Of a stretch of 64,000 nucleotides of DNA, positions 53,703 through 63,339 are shown one piece after another; the stretch's first letter is position 1, and each line of letters opens with the position of its first letter. The DNA lies in NCBI RefSeq assembly GCF_037975245.1, contig NC_092583.1:17942764-18006763 (forward strand), written 5' to 3'. A program made the position numbers and the translations under genes. This DNA is from Apostichopus japonicus (Eukaryota; Echinodermata; Holothuroidea; Aspidochirotida; Stichopodidae). The notes below the pieces were generated by a model. That model had not been told where the DNA came from. It ran no database searches and saw only the letters and a program-made list of their open reading frames with translations.

Positions 53703-54240
53703 CTAGTGACACTGATGGTGGAGACATTTCTCCGCAAATGTCCGACAATAGATGAAGATGACAAAGTTCATTGGTAAACTGGAAGGACCACTCTTTCGTC
53801 GTTGCAAGAATTTCAGACCAACTTGACTGTTAGCGATGCCTTGAACCTGGAATAAGAGGATAAGATGAGCATATTATTTTCAGGATTGATCTCCACATTA
53901 TGCAGCATAATTTAGCTGTCATAATGGAGAATTTTGTGTACATCAGGCACATATTGTCTCAACCATACTCACCATTGCCAAGTAGACAAAGTTCTTCTTG
54001 CCAGTAGTAAACTTGATAGCTACATAGGGCCCCACCTGGAGCCTGTAAAGCCTGCTAATTTATTTGAGTGAATTTTCTCTCCATTGGTCATCTCTAACCT
54101 GTAGATTTTGCTTCACAGTATGTCACTCTGACGATTCCGTGCATATTTCTCTGGATCTTTTAATTTGTTCTTATGTCTCCGACGTGTTGGTTTGGCTGCT
54201 TCATTGTTTCTTAAAGTATTGACTGGTCTTGTACGTTTCA
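53703..54240 (-). pseudogene. Gene-like relic with a clean intron; transposon-associated family suspected
   Basis: On the minus strand, three pieces lie in order. Piece 1 (54,240-54,113) reads as a basic segment with TRRRHKNKLKDPEKYARNRQ and then a TGA. Piece 2 (about 54,035-53,973) reads VGPYVAIKFTTGKKNFVYLA and Met, then a GTGAGT donor. Piece 3 starts after TTATTCCAG at 53,846 and reads VQGIANSQVGLKFLQRR before stopping at a TAG at 53,703-53,705. Pieces 2 and 3 join in phase 0 across a 126-bp intron. From memory, a K..LK.DPEKY motif at the N-terminus and a VGDYV.VKF..KK...YVA...FLRR motif at the C-terminus occur together in uncharacterised, transposon-associated invertebrate proteins. The stop after piece 1, and a likely frameshift after LQRRKSG, suggest a decayed or internally deleted copy. 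Without a database search, an active short spliced gene cannot be excluded. Confidence 0.4.
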
Positions 54241-54469
54241 GAGAAGTAAAATGCAGGCACTTTAAGTACAGATGCTAAGACACGGATGGAGCTTCAATAT
54301 TCTCATACACAAACCTAATCTGTGACAAAAAGACTCCATGAAAGGTTTATCCATGATATGGGGCAAACAAGTTATTAGTGAGAAATAGGTAACAGATACA
54401 GTTGCAGAAAATATGGATCTCCATCCCACTACTACTAGGCTAAGTTTGGTCTTTTTCACCTAGAGTCGG

Positions 54470-55079
54470 CCTATAATTACCTTGATAATAAGACTTGCGA
54501 GATACTGGTCCATGCGTTTGTAACATCAAAGCTTGACTTTCTAAATTCACTTTTATTCGGCCTTCCTGATTCGACCATCCAGAAACTTCAAAAGATCCAA
54601 AACACCGCTGCCCGTATTGTGAAAAGGAAAGGAAGAAAATGCTGAACCACTCCACTTCTGAAGGAACTTCATTGGCTCCCTATCAGCTACAGAATTCAAT
54701 ATAAACTACTTCTTCTCACTTTTTGTGCGCATCATCTGGAACGGCCTGTGTACCTGTCACAACTTCTCTTGCCATATATACCAACTCGCACACTTCGTTC
54801 CTCCAACAAGCTGTATTTAACTGTTCCTAAAACCATGCTTGAAGACCTATGGTTACAGAAGCTTCGAATACTCTGGGTCTTATCTCTGGAACAAGTTACC
54901 AGATCACATTCGAACATGCTTTAAACTTTCTACTTTCAAAAGTCTACTTAAGACCCATTTTTTCACTTGTTCTTTTGTAAATTAATTTACTTTCTTCGTA
55001 AAGCGCCTTGAGCAGTGACTTTTGTTTACTGATTTGGCGCTATATAAGTCTCATTTATTATTATGATTATTATTATAAG
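54470..55079 (+). mobile_element. 3' end of an L2/CR1-like LINE
   Basis: The frame from about 54,478 reads YLDNKTCEILVHAFVTSKLD, then the hallmark NSLLFGLPDSTIQKLQKIQN and AARIVKRKGRK. This is the C-terminal part of an L2/CR1/Jockey-type reverse transcriptase. The frame has a TGA after RKGRKC, continues as TPLLKELHWLPISYRIQYK, and shifts frame near 54,845 into TYGYRSFEYSGSYLWNKLPD to a TAA near 54,980. The 3' UTR has the typical AAGCGCCTTGAGCAG ... GGCGCTATATAAG end and a TTATTATTATGATTATTATT tail. The element is 5'-truncated and inactive. Confidence 0.9.
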
Positions 55080-56626
55080 TGTAGACCCTGACACAGTGAC
55101 AGTGCTACCGTAGGCAACAGTTGTTTTCAAACATGAAAGTTCCTATGGATAATACATACATCCTGTACTTATAGGTCATGGTAATGCCATTGATACTCTC
55201 AATTTGGGGCCTAGACTATATGTTCATCTGTTTTGGATAATTCAGTGTCAATATGATAAGAATTTTCACAATTTTAAAATTGACATAGCGTTCCAATCAC
55301 ATTCCGCTCTTACAAATTAAAAATCGAACTGATGTAGTGTAGCAGTTATAATTCATTTTATTGGTTTTAACGCCGTTTCTGACATTTTCTGTGACCCACA
55401 TTAAATTTGGTGACTGGGTAACAGTTTCGCGAAACTTTCAAACGTTATTTTATAGAGCGTATTTGTTGATATTGTACACATGTTTTGACTTTTTCGACAT
55501 ATCTCGAATAGCAAACATATTTATCAGCATTTTTGCACAACAAGAAGAAATGTCGTCCTCATTTTCTACATTTTGCTGTATCGTGAAATTACTGTAGGCT
55601 ACATCATATATTCGAATGTAGCCTAAGCTGAGGCCTAGCCTAACGTTAATTTAAACTGTTACCATAGCGGCATCACGGAGTACACCAATGTACAATTTGT
55701 CCCCTTGACAGCAATTGGCCAATCAACCAGTTACAAAAATTTCAAAAAACATTTAGGTCGTAATTTTAAAACGAAATATTACTAAAATACTTGCACACTC
55801 ACTTTTCTGGAAGTCATCAGGGTTTGCGGCATATGATGTAACGAAAATACCATCGTAAAGCTGGTGGTAGGTAGGCAACACAAAATTTTCTTCGGTACAG
55901 ATCGATGTAGCACAGGAGTTATATGGTTGTTATGCCTGCAGACGACATGTAGGACTTCTATTAATGATGTCATTCATTCATAAAACTATGGGATGCTTTT
56001 TACACAAATGACGTAGCCTTGATATTTACCAGTGTTACGATGGTTGAGGGACGCCAAACTTGTACAAATTTTTGGGGGCGTTAAGAAAAAACATTTGAGT
56101 TAGCTTGAACATCCAAAATAAGCTTATTGAGTAGGGCTAAGTTGGTTATTAATGTCTGATCGCACATCACAAAGCTTCTTCATGCACACAGGTTCACACA
56201 GGCAATCATTCATCAATTTACCAACGTTACAGGGTGGACACGAAAATGTTACGTTGGCCAGGCACATTTCAATACTTCCACATAAACGAGTGGGGACGTA
56301 AAAAATACTGAAACTTTGTCAACTTCAATTCTTATTCACTTCTAGTAAGTCTGCAAATGAACTTGGGCCAATATGAACAATGGGAAATGTTAACAAAGTT
56401 AACATGTTTATATGTCACAGTTGGTACTCAAAACTGTGGGGGACACTTGCACTTAAATAAAAAAAAAAGAGATTTAAACTTTTCTTATATTTTATTATAC
56501 TCCCTATACAGAAAGTATGCAATGCAACTAGACATCAGGATATTGAAGTGGTAATTTGCAAGTGATTGGATATTTGTGCGTAGTGTGTGGAAACCCTTTT
56601 GGACCCCAGGTTTATAGAAATACCCA

Positions 56627-56830
56627 GAAGCAATGTGTGCTTAGAAGCAATGTGCGCTTGGAAGCAATGTGCGCTTGGAAGCAATGTGCGCTTGGAAGCA
56701 ATGTGCGCTTGGAAGCAATGTGCGCTTGGAAGCAATGTGCGCTTGGAAGCAATGTGCGCTTGGAAGCAATGTGCGCTTGGAAGCAATGTGCGCTTGGAAG
56801 CAATGTGCGCTTGGAAGCAATGTGTCTTGG
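56627..56830. repeat. Minisatellite, 17 bp x 12
   Basis: Twelve units of GAAGCAATGTGCGCTTG fill 204 bp. The first and last carry variants (GTGTGCTTA; GTGTCTTGG). The unit has no stop in any frame and 17 is not a multiple of three, so every frame on both strands cycles through a 17-residue repeat. The resulting 70-110-codon open frames are therefore not evidence of genes. Confidence 0.95.
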
Positions 56831-59800
56831 AAACAAGTTTGATTTACTCTTTGGTGTAACATTCTTCTTCTGTCAACTAACAGCTACATAAGTGGTCCTT
56901 GCTCTTTCATGATGATATTTCAGAGACATTCATGCCAAGAAATCACCTTGAATTGTCTTTTTCTGTAATGATGCAGCTGGATTCCATGAATAATATTTTA
57001 GCTTTTGTTGTTTTGTTGTTTCTATTGTCAAGAAGGGATTGGTTGCTGATAGTATAATGCTCCTCATTGTTGTACTGGATTCAGTTTTAGCATGTTGGTT
57101 GCTACTTACCACCTGTTGTGAATTTGATTCTTTATGAAAACGAGAGGAGATTGGAACCCAACAACTTCTGTAAACATTTCATTCTCAGGAAAGCAGAAAT
57201 AAAGATGACCCCTATGGAAGAAGTTCATTTTAGGTCAACATATTTTGCAAATTTGAGTCCAAGATCTCAGTGGAAGTGAAATTCTATGAGATCAACAGAA
57301 AAGAATGATGCAAATAAAGTCAGAGTTGATTTGATAAAAGCTGTCAGCAATAGTGCAAGAAATGGTAAAATAAGGAGTTTTGTCAGTGCAAAATGCACTT
57401 TTTCAAAGATTTGATGGAAAACATGTTTCTCAGTGAGGTATGACTTTGGGCTTATTCTCTGCAGGTATTGTTTGAATAGGGTTAGGGAGGCCAAAACGTT
57501 CACCAATTGTGTTCATGTTATTGATCAAGAAGTATATATTCCTCCACACAAATTTGACAGCTCTCTGTCAAGATTGATAGGCAGTTGCTCAAGAATTATT
57601 CGTCATTGCCATCACATCTCCTCCACTTCTCTCCACCATCACCCCTATCAAGTAATAAACTGAGTAAACTGGCAATTTACCCATCATTTGTATCCTATTT
57701 TAGTATAGTGGTGATTGCATTGGGATATGCAATGGTTCGTTTCACCCTAACCCCAACCTTAGCATTTGCATATAGCCTAAATATTAAAGAAAATATTTCA
57801 GTGCTATTTTAAACATTTTATACATTTTGATAATTATCGAATTGTTTCCTCATTAAAGTAGCCAGACCACAAAGTTCACTAGTAAATCAGAAAGTTTAAA
57901 AGTGAGTTGACTAGCGATTCAGCTTTCAGAAACTACACTCATTAATTTAACTTGCAAAACTGTTTCAAAAGTATTGAGTAGTTTCTCAAAATCTGTTGTT
58001 CAAAAGAAGATTCAAATTTTATCATAGTAGGATGCTGTCTCATATCCTGTCCAAATGTGCTTTCAAGGGTGGGGGGGGGGATATGTGGGGAGGGGCACAT
58101 GCCCCCAAATGCCATGTCTAAAAATGCACGGGGTGACTTCTACTAGCTATAATTTACACAAGTCTATTCATCCAAAATGTTGCAGATTTCAAGCTGAGCT
58201 TTATTCTGGAACTAATGAGAACCACATTCACCCAATGGTCCCAGGAGCCCTATGGCAGGCCACTGGAGCCCAAGCCGACATGGCTTCACACTCCTTACGG
58301 CACCAGTTTGCATTACTAGCATTCTGCCCCCCCCAATATGACCTCAATTTGCTGTGTCCCTCCCATCTCCCCTCCCATCACCCACTTCCAAATATCTGGT
58401 GATCTTTGCCACTGACAAGTTTATATTAATATGTATTAAAGATTTGTACGATAGTTTGTGGTAATTTACTTATTTGATAAGGATGTCTGAAGAAGGCGGT
58501 AATACCCTTCTGTAGTTGAGCATTGCGCAAGTGTATAAACACACAATGTGTCTGATGTTTTTCTAACGCCCGGCCATGTCGTATCTCTGGTACAACCATT
58601 TGTGTTGCGCTAGCTTGACAGAATATAGTTACTTGGAAAGCTGCCTAGTATATAACATATGGTATTGTGTTATTTCAAGTGTATTTTGTGCAACCGGTTT
58701 AACATGCTTGATAAGAAATTGGAGAGCAAAGAGTTGAAGAGAAAAGTTCAACAGCATTGAGACCTGAAATAAACACAGCTCGCTCTGGTAATATCTAACT
58801 AGATCACATGCTTGGCATTGTAGCTCATCCTCCCTTGCTCTTGTTCTAAGGAATAAAGAAGACCCTGGCTGGATGATGACTACAGTTATCGCCAGGGTTC
58901 ATTGCTCGACATGTTGGAGGATACGGGTGGCAACCAGCTGTGTAAGACGTTGATGGAAAATGAATTGCAGAGTTATATTGATTTGGATATGCAGGACTTA
59001 CTAATTTCGGAGTATTAATTGAGTCACTTCTGAAATGTGCATTACTCATATCCCAGTTTTACCATATGCTCAAACTACAATTGGTATATTAATTAGGATA
59101 GATTTTCAACTTTTGTTGTATTGTACTGTAGGAATCACACCACATTGCTTGCATTTATATTCATATATATATTATGTATGCATATATATTCCTATAAATT
59201 ATGTATAATTATGTATACCTCGTGGTCTGTGCGTGCTTGCATGATAGACAGGTTGTGTGAAATGGCTAGATTTTCACAGGTCCAGTGAGATATCTTCAAG
59301 CAGTTATTTGACTAGTAATAATTCTCAGGGTTGTTGCTACTTTTAACTTTGTCTCATGAAATCAATTCTTTCACGCTATTGGTCAAAACTGCAGAATTGT
59401 CATTTATAGCGACTGTTCGACAACTGATATCTCTTCACACAGCCGTACATGATTAACAGAGGTTTTCATTTGAAATACCAGGCGATTTCCCCGTCCAATA
59501 GCTTGCTGCAATGTAACATCCCTGGTTGACCTCTTAGCGATGAGTGATAGTTGATTAACACTATTTATTGTTCTCACATGTTATTGGTTTTAGTGTTTAA
59601 TATTACTGTACAGCTTTTAAAATATTATCCAACAACATCAATCCTTTTGGCGGTTAGCCAAAATAGAAGGGAATATGGTATAGATTCAGGAGGACATGTA
59701 GAACATAACTTGGATGATTTGTGCAATTGAGTAAGCAAAGCAAGCAGCATTTGATGGCAAACTGACATCTTTAACCAGTAATAGTACCAAAGGAGTCCTG

Positions 59801-60733
59801 TATTTTGGATGCTAAATAAGGCATGTAATGATGAATTCATAAACTTGATGTATCTTTAATTTGAGGTTTATTGGTATCTTATAAAATCATTGGGGGAGGG
59901 GAGGGGGAAGGAATGATGATGTAGAAGAGAAGTTGCCTGTCATCCAAACATTTAATAGCCTTTACATGTTCCTTCCATCTAATAACCATTTGGGTTCATC
60001 AAAATATGTTCTTGATAAAATGTGAGTTGTGACCCTATTAGTAAAGCATTGTTCTGGCAGATTAGATGTTAGTGCTGCATAAACGGGTGGCTTTTGAGTT
60101 CAAAATGGCAGAAGTAATGAACAAAAACAAATAGCATTTAAAAATATGCCGTACATGTTAGTGCTGATGTTTAGCAGAACATGTGAGTGTACTCACCCTT
60201 TGGTGTCTGTTAATGAGAAATGTCTTGACATAATTGTCAATTAAGTTACGATGTGTTGCATATCTGTGACATTTTCATCCATATTCTCACTTAATACTCA
60301 AAATAGTGCAATGTATGTAGTGAATCCATTTCTGATAGGTTCTTGGTACTACTGTTTATGATAAGGTTATATAAATTCACAGTTAACTCAGTTTATCATT
60401 CTACTATTCTCCAAATTGCATATGAAGCACTAATAGATAAAACAGGTGCGATCGTCATATCCTCTCCATCACTTGTGGTTTCTCATGATAGAATTTTGTT
60501 ATACGGTGATGAGAATTCATTAGTTCTTAGATGGAGTAAGATGCTTTTAGCATGCATCACCTTACAACTCATAGCCTGTTACTCATTTTGATGAGTACCG
60601 TCTACATTTCTCTTACAACTTCAGAGGGGTGGCAATCTGAGATGGCATTATTGGTTTTTGTTCTCAACAAAACATGTAAAGTGTTTTCTTGTACTGTAGC
60701 TAACATCAGTTTCTTTATTTCTTTCAATTTCAG

Positions 60734-61084
60734 TGTGCACGGGAACGGAATGGGGGAATTCTCGTCCAGAGAAGGAGGAGAACACAGATAAGCATTATAA
60801 CAGCCTGAAAGAGAGATATAGTAACTGCACTTACGTAGAGGGAAATTTAGAGATAACATGGCTGAAAGACAAGAATTTCGATTTTTCATTTCTTAGCAAT
60901 ATTACTGAGGTGACTGGATACATCTTTGTCATGTTTGTGTACGCAGATGTCGTGCCTTTGACTAACTTACGAGTGATTAGGGGGAAGAGCCTGTACCAAG
61001 GAAATGCCCTCTATGTTGCTCTGAACTATCATAAAGTCTTAGATGACTGGGGGTTGGTAGAACTTCAAATGCCTAAACTCAATG
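60734..61084 (+). CDS. EGFR: EGFR/ErbB-type receptor, exon 2 (most of the L1 domain)
   Basis: 351 bp, entering and leaving in phase 1 (residues Val106 to Asn222 plus one base). The acceptor is TTTCAATTTCAG and the donor AATG|GTAAGT. The protein is clearly a receptor L domain of the EGFR family: VCTGT at the start, then RYSNCTYVEGNLEITWL, FDFSFLSNITEVTGYIF and PLTNLRVIRG. Each block lines up with human and fly EGFR L1, the first half of the ligand-binding site on the cell surface. Cys107 and Cys137 would form the first disulphide. Asn136 (NCT) and Asn161 (NIT) are glycosylation sequons. The exon covers the region encoded by human exons 2 and 3 (152 + 184 bp) as one piece, with five extra codons. 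Its last ~25 bp and donor are copied tandemly into intron 2. ErbB-family identity is firm; a closer paralogue name cannot be given from one domain. Confidence 0.95.
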
Positions 61085-61440
61085 GTAAGTATGTACAGTC
61101 TTCATGTGTGATGTTCTGGTAGGGTTACGGTTATATCTAACCAGAACTTCAACTGCCAAAGTGCATGGATACGTTTAGTATTCATGTTGGATGGTGGATG
61201 GTGGGTGTTAATGTAACTACATGATCCCTAATGCTAAGTGCGAGAGCCCTAACTCAATGGTAAGTCCAGTGTTCATGATGTTCTGGTAGGGTGAGGGTAA
61301 TATGATCCCTACTGCTAATTTGCAAGAGCCTAAACTCAATGGTAAATCCAGTGTTCATGTGTAATGTTCTGGTAGGGTAAGGGATGTATTATCCCTAATG
61401 CTAACTGCAAACACCTAAACTCAATGGAATGTCCTGTATT
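61060..61440 (+). repeat. Tandem copies of the exon 2 / intron 2 boundary, ~84 bp x 5
   Basis: The first unit is the real junction: AACTTCAAATGCCTAAACTC then AATG|GTAAGT at 61,085. Copies of the same ~25 exonic bases plus the following intronic ~55 bp (with TTCATG and TGATGTTCTGGTAGGGT) recur. Their junction-equivalent positions are about 61,168 (AACTTCAACTGCCAAAGTGC ATGG, no GT), 61,260 (AATG|GTAAGT, intact), 61,342 (AATG|GTAAAT, weaker) and 61,427 (AATGGAATG, GT lost). Spacing is 83, 92, 82 and 85 bp. Confidence 0.9.
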
Positions 61441-63201
61441 CGTGTACTGTACATGATGTTCCTTGATCTTACAAGTTACAGATATCATGGGTAGAGACTG
61501 CTTTGTCTGCTTCATAGTAGAGCAAAAGATTATTGTCCCATTTTGCAAACTGTCTTATTTGTTGTTTGGTTCTCACATATCCTACGCCAATATATTGCAA
61601 AACTTAAAAATGGCTGGCAGCAGAATATTATTTTTGATATTTTATAGAACAGACATTTACTGTACATGTTTGCAATGTTTTACAAATGTGCCAGGAAATT
61701 CATCCTGTGGTTGGTTTTAGAATATTTATGATCTTGTAGAACACTTGCTAAAGGAATCAAGACTTTTATTCTTCTAACCATTAGACCCAATCAAACAAAC
61801 AATATTTATGTCTCAGTTTATTGTTGGTTGAGAAAATATATAAGAAGTAGACTTTTTTGAGTATGATGGCCTAACATATATGAAAAATATACATGATATT
61901 GTCTCCCAATAATATTCTTTCTTTTCTTCACTGCTAATACATTTTTGTCGCTAGAGGAGTACAGAATATGCATGTGGTTAAAACTGCCATAGTTGTGTGT
62001 ACATGCTTCTTAGAGAGATTCTTGAAGTTCAGCTTCAAAATTCTGATTCCTGTTTTACCTATAGTATATACTGCCATATTTGTGTATGCTTTGTATGCAG
62101 GGCCTTAATCCGGGTAGAATCCCTACTGGGGCAGTTAAGGTCTGGACTTTTTAAAGAAATTTTTTGTGGAAGAGGGGAAAGGGGGGATTTTCCCAAAAGA
62201 GACCATATAACAGTAAGTATGAAATGTGCGTATTAGTTGGCACGAAGCGTACCCCCAAAACTTTTGCCAAAAACAGCTCCCAGATTGATGGAAATGGCAC
62301 TTCCAAGACCTTGTCAGTTGCATCTAAACATTCTTTATTTTGAGAATCTCATCACACAAGAAACACTGTTTTGGTCGATGGTTCAGCTGTTGTATCACTG
62401 TTACATGGCATTGCTGTGCGTAAGTTGCAAGACTAAAGAGCTTAACCTACAGAACATTGACTTCAGGTGTGTACTGTGTATCATGTAGTTAGGGCACCTA
62501 GTGTAGCAGCACTCTGATTCCTGCATTGATTAGAGAAGGTGACTGCCAAAGTTGGGTATGTTTCTTATAGTGATTCACCGAAGCAAAGGCAAAACCCTGA
62601 TTCCTGCTTTAATTAGAGCAGGCAACTCATAGTTGTGTATGCTTCTCAGACTGATTCTTGAAGCTGAGGTAAACCCTGATTCCTGCATTGATTATAGAAG
62701 GTGACTGCCAAAGTTGGGTATGTTTCTAATAGTGATTCTCCAAAGCAAAGGCAAAACCCTGATTCCTGCTTTAATTAGAGCAGGCGACTCATAGTTGTGT
62801 ATGCTTCTCAGACTGATTCTTGAAGCTGAGACAAACCCCGATTCCTGCTGTAAGAAGAGCAGGAATAGCCATATATTTGTGAATGCTTTTGAGAGTGATT
62901 CTTGAAGTTGAAGAAAACTCTGCTTCCTGCTATAAATTTGTACCATTGTTGATGACATTGAAGTGGCATTTCCACTGGTAACTAACCAATATGAGCCCCT
63001 GAGAGAGTTGTTTTCAGATATGGTCATAGGCTATATAATAGATATAGCAGTAATGTAACCTATATTTGAGGATTCCATTGCACCAATTGCAATGGCATCT
63101 TGTGGCAGAGTGAATGGATCTGCATAAACTAAGGGAATTCCATTCCATATGAAGGCATGTGTATGTTATTTATGTGTCCTGTTTTCTGTTTATGTTTTCA
63201 G
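61085..63201 (+). other. Intron 2 of the receptor gene (2,117 bp)
   Basis: It runs from GTAAGT at 61,085 to CTGTTTATGTTTTCAG ending at 63,201, phase 1. It contains two unrelated ~80-bp tandem arrays, the splice-junction array at its 5' end and a dimeric array at 62,513-62,935. Between them, about 62,096-62,505 looks like inserted dispersed-repeat sequence (CCCTACTGGGGCAG, GCACGAAGCGTACCCCC), because a diverged copy of the second array stops at about 62,095. No other gene is seen. Confidence 0.9.
62513..62935. repeat. Dimeric minisatellite, ~163 bp (84+79), ~5 copies
   Basis: CTGATTCCTGC-type starts lie at about 62,513, 62,597, 62,676, 62,759, 62,838 and 62,920 (spacing 84, 79, 83, 79, 82). 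A-type units carry AGAAGGTGACTGCCAAAGTT and B-type units AGCAGG[C]GACTCATAGTTG, and they alternate. The last unit is divergent, and an outlying diverged copy lies at about 62,005-62,095. Confidence 0.9.
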
Positions 63202-63339
63202 AGATCATTAATGGAGGTGTTTATTTCAAAAACAATGACAGACTTTGCTATGTTCACACTATTCAGTGGGATGACCTTCAGCAGGATTTGGAACCTGTTA
63301 TATTAACTACTGAAAACCATGCAGACTGCAAAAATAGAA
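63202..63339 (+). CDS. EGFR: EGFR/ErbB-type receptor, exon 3 (end of L1, start of Cys-rich region)
   Basis: 138 bp, phase 1 in and phase 1 out, preceded by GTTTATGTTTTCAG and followed by A|GTGAGT. The split codon gives Glu223, then IINGGVYFKNNDRLCYVHTI and QWDDL. This matches the EILHG.V.F.NN..LC.V.SIQW region of human EGFR, encoded there by the 135-bp exon 4, which has the same phases. Cys238 and Cys265 (in DCKNR) are the pair expected to close the L1 domain. The next exon would open the furin-like Cys-rich domain and lies outside the window. With exons 1 and 2 this gives 268 codons plus one base. No stop or frameshift interrupts the joined frame. Confidence 0.94.

Larger units (their letters stand above)
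18998..60733 (+). other. Intron 1 of the receptor gene (~41.7 kb)
   Basis: It runs from GTAAGT at 18,998 to a pyrimidine-rich TTTCTTTATTTCTTTCAATTTCAG ending at 60,733, with a branch-point-like CTAAC at 60,700. A very long first intron is normal for this receptor family. Apart from the repeats, mobile elements and minus-strand relic listed separately, I see no supported gene in it. The stretches 22,560-27,700, 28,220-32,600, 33,550-36,500, 36,920-39,500, 39,950-44,570, 44,980-50,380 and 56,850-60,730 are AT-rich non-coding DNA with scattered short open frames. Several blocks are listed as candidate regulatory regions in the findings. Confidence 0.75.

Noticed and set aside
58055-58402. 115-codon + strand frame
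   Set aside because: It begins in a poly-G run and passes through C-rich, repeat-like sequence. Its length reflects high local GC rather than coding constraint.
61260-61440. Extra receptor exons encoded by the repeated exon 2 ends
   Set aside because: Each copy carries only ~25 bp of exon sequence with no acceptor and accumulates changes. They are decoy donors, not exons.
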